A DNA stretch of 64,000 nucleotides from Harmonia axyridis (taxonomy: Eukaryota > Arthropoda > Insecta > Coleoptera > Coccinellidae). The notes below the pieces were generated by a model, which had not been told where the DNA came from, ran no database searches, and saw only the letters and a program-made list of their open reading frames with translations. The translations under genes were made by a program, and so were the position numbers. Location of the stretch: NCBI RefSeq assembly GCF_914767665.1, contig NC_059501.1:22110501-22174500 (forward strand). Direction: 5' to 3'. Below are positions 63,201-64,000 of this stretch, piece after piece (the stretch's first letter is position 1; each line of letters starts with the position of its first letter).

Positions 63201-63489
63201 GGTATGCATTACTGATTTTTAGGTTATATACAATTATTGAGAATACAAAATTTGGCATGGGTACAACTCTAAAACAATAAAATGGAATTTGTCCACTCAC
63301 AACCTGAAAATTTCAAGTTCAATTTTTTAATTTTTCAGGTCAGAGAAATGTTGAGGGCTCAAGATTCTAACGGTGCCAGAATGTTAACTTTGATAACTGA
63401 CCAGTTCCTATCAGATCCTAGACTGCAGATGTGGAAAAATCAAGGCACTCCAATGACTGATAAATGTAGACAGCTTTGGGATCAGCTTG
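57186..63489 (+). CDS. ZSWIM4/5/6-type SWIM zinc-finger protein (partial gene, four exons seen)
   Basis: The exons are 57186-57297, 58055-58182, 62909-63201 and 63339-63489, all with GT...AG boundaries and matching phases. The joined product begins GFHLSGIVSACRSSPPP (the G codon is split), then FKVAVSFDRCKITSVTC and the SWIM finger CxCx7CxH (CSC...WCQH). VVALSLYRIR, VLPTAQKLADEIL, GAPDPTAGAS, WHLDEEQVCEQV and REMLRAQDSNGARMLTLITD follow. These are hallmark stretches of the ZSWIM4/5/6 group, recalled from vertebrate members; ZSWIM8 is the nearest alternative. Such proteins are thought to serve as substrate-binding parts of cullin ubiquitin ligases, which is family knowledge best established for ZSWIM8. 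The N-terminal exons lie upstream, probably beyond the window, and C-terminal exons lie downstream. Intron 2 contains the BLM-type gene. Confidence 0.9.
58055..58182 (+). CDS. ZSWIM exon with the SWIM zinc finger
   Basis: The acceptor is TTTCTTTCAG and the donor GTGGGT. It encodes RCKITSVTCSCETRDIFWCQ then HVVALSLYRIRNAESVRLRV and PIS. All four metal ligands of the SWIM motif (C, C, C, H) are on this exon. Confidence 0.9.
58430..58688 (+). promoter_or_regulatory. Probable promoter and 5' leader of the BLM-type gene
   Basis: This short stretch is GC-richer than the rest of the intron and contains ATGACGTGACAGCTG near 58500, with a CRE-like core and an E-box (CAGCTG). It lies immediately upstream of the helicase start codon. 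No TATA box at a clear distance is seen. An intronic gene on the host strand needs its own promoter, and this is the best candidate. Confidence 0.4.
58689..62195 (+). CDS. Blm: BLM-type RecQ DNA helicase, complete and intronless, nested in the ZSWIM intron
   Basis: This encodes 1168 residues. RecQ helicases unwind DNA 3' to 5'; BLM acts in the nucleus with topoisomerase III to dissolve recombination intermediates (family knowledge). Residues 1-410 are low-complexity, Lys/Ser- and acid-rich, with a PCNA-box-like KQTIDKFF at 120-127. The helicase core begins near 425 (VLHSRFGLRNFRPHQREI). Walker A, TGGGKS, is at 451-456 and DEAH at 555-558, followed by CLSQWGHDFRPDY. Motif III is CLTATAT and motif VI is QESGRAGRDG. 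The zinc subdomain uses Cys 794, 812, 820 and 823. An RQC winged-helix region follows, then an HRDC domain at about 989-1075, which separates BLM from most other RecQ types. The last 50 residues are basic and nuclear-localisation-like. The start ATGG has a good context (AAAACC before it), and no other upstream in-frame start is needed. It is somewhat shorter than human or fly BLM, mainly in the N-terminal tail. Confidence 0.93.
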   Translation: MASKDTFFDTFKCSSSGVGKKFTFKKLGGNNTSNNADSITTINPAVTSDSNHTFKKQVEKKSQSLSNSSTGATSSSLKKGENNSTVKQVTPKKKKIITENPKTGPNLKSLKSPLSLPQKKQTIDKFFQRIDSKDEFVNSQENKSKIENSRNNSGCSEFAVLKKNFNESLSEWPSLVTKVQKDDQFKTASTSSNKCSNKESVISKKKFEFKKKNISEEQNESKISAKASLTVKDTNSGGEVKNMISKEQNSMNKVVDSEKEIQQKFKFKKKVICSSPASESESSQGDSKASSIPESMNSEKENINDILTIAESDYMDDEEFDRLFGTAKVASPQNETVTKSIVSGDYLDDDIDLEDIDWDSEIPVITKTGNDECAELLEGVDLGDFEDEDTTSFNFSGRVDNSKEFVGDYPHSQVMMEVLHSRFGLRNFRPHQREICNASLTGHDVFVLMPTGGGKSLCYQLPATLTPGVSIVISPLRSLISDQVDKLNALDIPAAHLCADQSKEETETILAKLYTKEPEIKLLFLTPEKISASRQCSSALDYLYARDKLSRFIIDEAHCLSQWGHDFRPDYKELSCLRIKYPKVAIICLTATATKQVEGDVVNILKLRNVKLFIRSFNRPNIKYKVIQKEKANVVDQICALVKNQFFKKSGIIYCLSRDDCERVAEELKRKGIQAMPYHAGMNSKVRDTIQRQWMQDRFNVIVGTIAFGMGIDKPDVRFVIHNSIPKSVEAFYQESGRAGRDGEISYSYLYYGYNDVKRLQKIMMMEKSNKRAMEGHFDALKTMVSYCENHVDCRRYLQLIHLGETFDRQICIKNKETTCDNCEQMKNYSQADMTIHAKNLCELIRDFWERRDKVTLPQVSEVYKGSKARKIIERRHDRHPHYAKGATMDKVDIQRILKQLLVKDILSEHCEYAAGFPVVYIKPGKGFFKFNSSDFKIFISVGKRTMPVASVSKDVKEKNNSPPEQNTSVIISPAASTSKPQTSTPVTLSKQEINSIRVRCHEDLLEECRKLALERNMTLSSIMNLSAIKKMSDVLPKNKEEMLKIQHVTVANYDKYGEFFLQITKKYAEELENKKILLEKSKSQVQPLSYDDDADWFCDTSLPSTSSQGVKRKSFGGYKRTAKRFKKGNWKPKGGGRTKAKSAKSKSSPNKKTPAKGLKLMPVLHIS
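62196..62444 (+). other. Downstream flank of the BLM-type gene
   Basis: This contains the probable 3' untranslated region. No canonical AATAAA is visible before the retrotransposon tail begins at about 62445, so the cleavage site cannot be placed. There is no long A run that would mark a recent retrocopy. Confidence 0.4.
62445..62800 (-). mobile_element. 3' end of a non-LTR retrotransposon
   Basis: On the minus strand it encodes KGAKYVCMKLFNKFPLHFRQ and FKREIHKLLMNREPYTMQDF, ending LNPSI and a stop. This resembles the extreme C terminus of jockey/CR1-like reverse-transcriptase proteins. A 3' UTR and a TTA/AAT repeat tail at 62445-62460 follow. It is 5'-truncated near 62800. It sits between the helicase gene and the next ZSWIM exon. 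Confidence 0.7.
62909..63201 (+). CDS. ZSWIM exon following the nested helicase gene
   Basis: The acceptor is TTTTTTGCAG and the donor GTATGC. It encodes ETLLQMDRQQLQKFVQYLIS, HHTEVLPTAQKLADEIL and GAPDPTAGASADDDHTWHLD, ending LNSLFSK at a codon boundary. Confidence 0.9.
63339..63489 (+). CDS. ZSWIM exon, last seen in the window
   Basis: The acceptor is TTTTTCAG and the donor GTAAGA at 63490. It encodes VREMLRAQDSNGARMLTLIT, DQFLSDPRLQMWKNQGTPMT and DKCRQLWDQL, ending one base into a glycine codon. The intron before it is only 137 bp. Confidence 0.9.
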
Positions 63490-63554
63490 GTAAGAATTTT
63501 CTCTAATTCTGTGGCTAATCTGTTCATTCTACTGTGTAGAATCACGCGGAAACA

Positions 63555-63720
63555 TTTCAGTTCCACACATATTTCAGTTCATGGTTATATTTCGTTATTA
63601 TATGATGGTATTCTGAGCTCTCCTGTGACGGATTCCTCTATTATCTGTCAAGTTTGTGATACAGTTTTACCAACCAACATTTTTCAATACAAAAATCACC
63701 AAATTAGAATTAGAGAAAAT
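63555..63720 (+). repeat. Dispersed repeat E, copy 3
   Basis: This aligns with 40600-40770 (same strand) and the inverse of 34510-34640, sharing TATTATCTGTCAA.TTTGTGA and a TTTTACCAACCAAC-like stretch. It lies just inside the intron after the last seen ZSWIM exon. The open frame 63487-63822 through it is not a gene. Confidence 0.6.
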
Positions 63721-64000
63721 AATATATGTAAAATACTTGTACAAAAAGCTCATTCTAACACACTTTCATTCAAAAACTCGACATTTCATGGCTCATTTTT
63801 GAAATTTGAACTTTTGAAATAATATCAACAGAATATCAACTTCTGCACTTGTATTATAAATAACTATTCTGTGATCATATAAAATTATACTAAATATTAA
63901 ATTTCAATCATTTATTTAATACATAATTCTAAAAATCATATATTGATGTTCCCATAGAATGAATATGTTTAGCAAAAATTACTATAAAGATATTAAATGC
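63721..64000. other. ZSWIM intron sequence to the window end
   Basis: AT-rich intronic DNA; nothing else is seen. Confidence 0.5.

Noticed and set aside
1..64000. CRISPR arrays, operons or other prokaryotic systems
   Set aside because: The direct repeats seen are transposon or local duplications. The splice sites and gene content are animal.

Overview
The window looks like about 64 kb of an AT-rich insect genome, probably a beetle. The evidence is small introns with GT...AG ends, many mariner-type transposons typical of insects, AT-rich spacer DNA and two conserved animal genes. The species cannot be named from the sequence alone.

All confident host coding sequence lies in the last 7 kb, on the + strand. 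Four consecutive exons (57186-57297, 58055-58182, 62909-63201, 63339-63489) encode the SWIM zinc finger and the following conserved block of a ZSWIM4/5/6-type protein. Both ends of this gene fall outside the window or remain unidentified. Its 4.7-kb second intron contains a complete intronless gene on the same strand (58689-62195, 1168 codons). This encodes a BLM-type RecQ DNA helicase with helicase core, zinc-binding subdomain, HRDC domain and a basic tail.

The first 57 kb holds no recognisable host exon. I read it as one very large intron of the ZSWIM gene filled with repeats. Two sites at 9820/9821 and 33127/33128 have a pyrimidine tract, CAG and an immediate 5' splice site, the signature of recursive-splicing (ratchet) sites. 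They divide the distance to the exon at 57186 into steps of 23.3 and 24.1 kb.

The repeats fall into several groups. Four recurrent non-autonomous inverted-repeat families are present. Family A, with CAGGGTGTTTCC ends, has three copies. Family B, with AGAGTAATAAACATAG ends, has three copies. Family C has one copy. Family D, with AAGATGTCTAAAA ends, has two clear copies and a scrambled cluster. Decayed mariner transposases of at least three types occur at 3.9, 8.2, 17.0, 21.5, 28.8, 30.7, 39.2, 47.6 and 52.6 kb, and several look like DD41D relatives. Pieces of non-LTR retrotransposons occur at 36.8, 46.5, 55.9 and 62.4 kb. A tyrosine-recombinase (Crypton-like) remnant sits inside one copy of a duplicated segment. 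Foldbacks and palindromes occur at 5.9, 35.3-36.7, 49.85-50.18 and 50.28-50.43 kb. Scattered GC-rich islands without good reading frames stand out from the AT-rich background and may be intronic regulatory elements.
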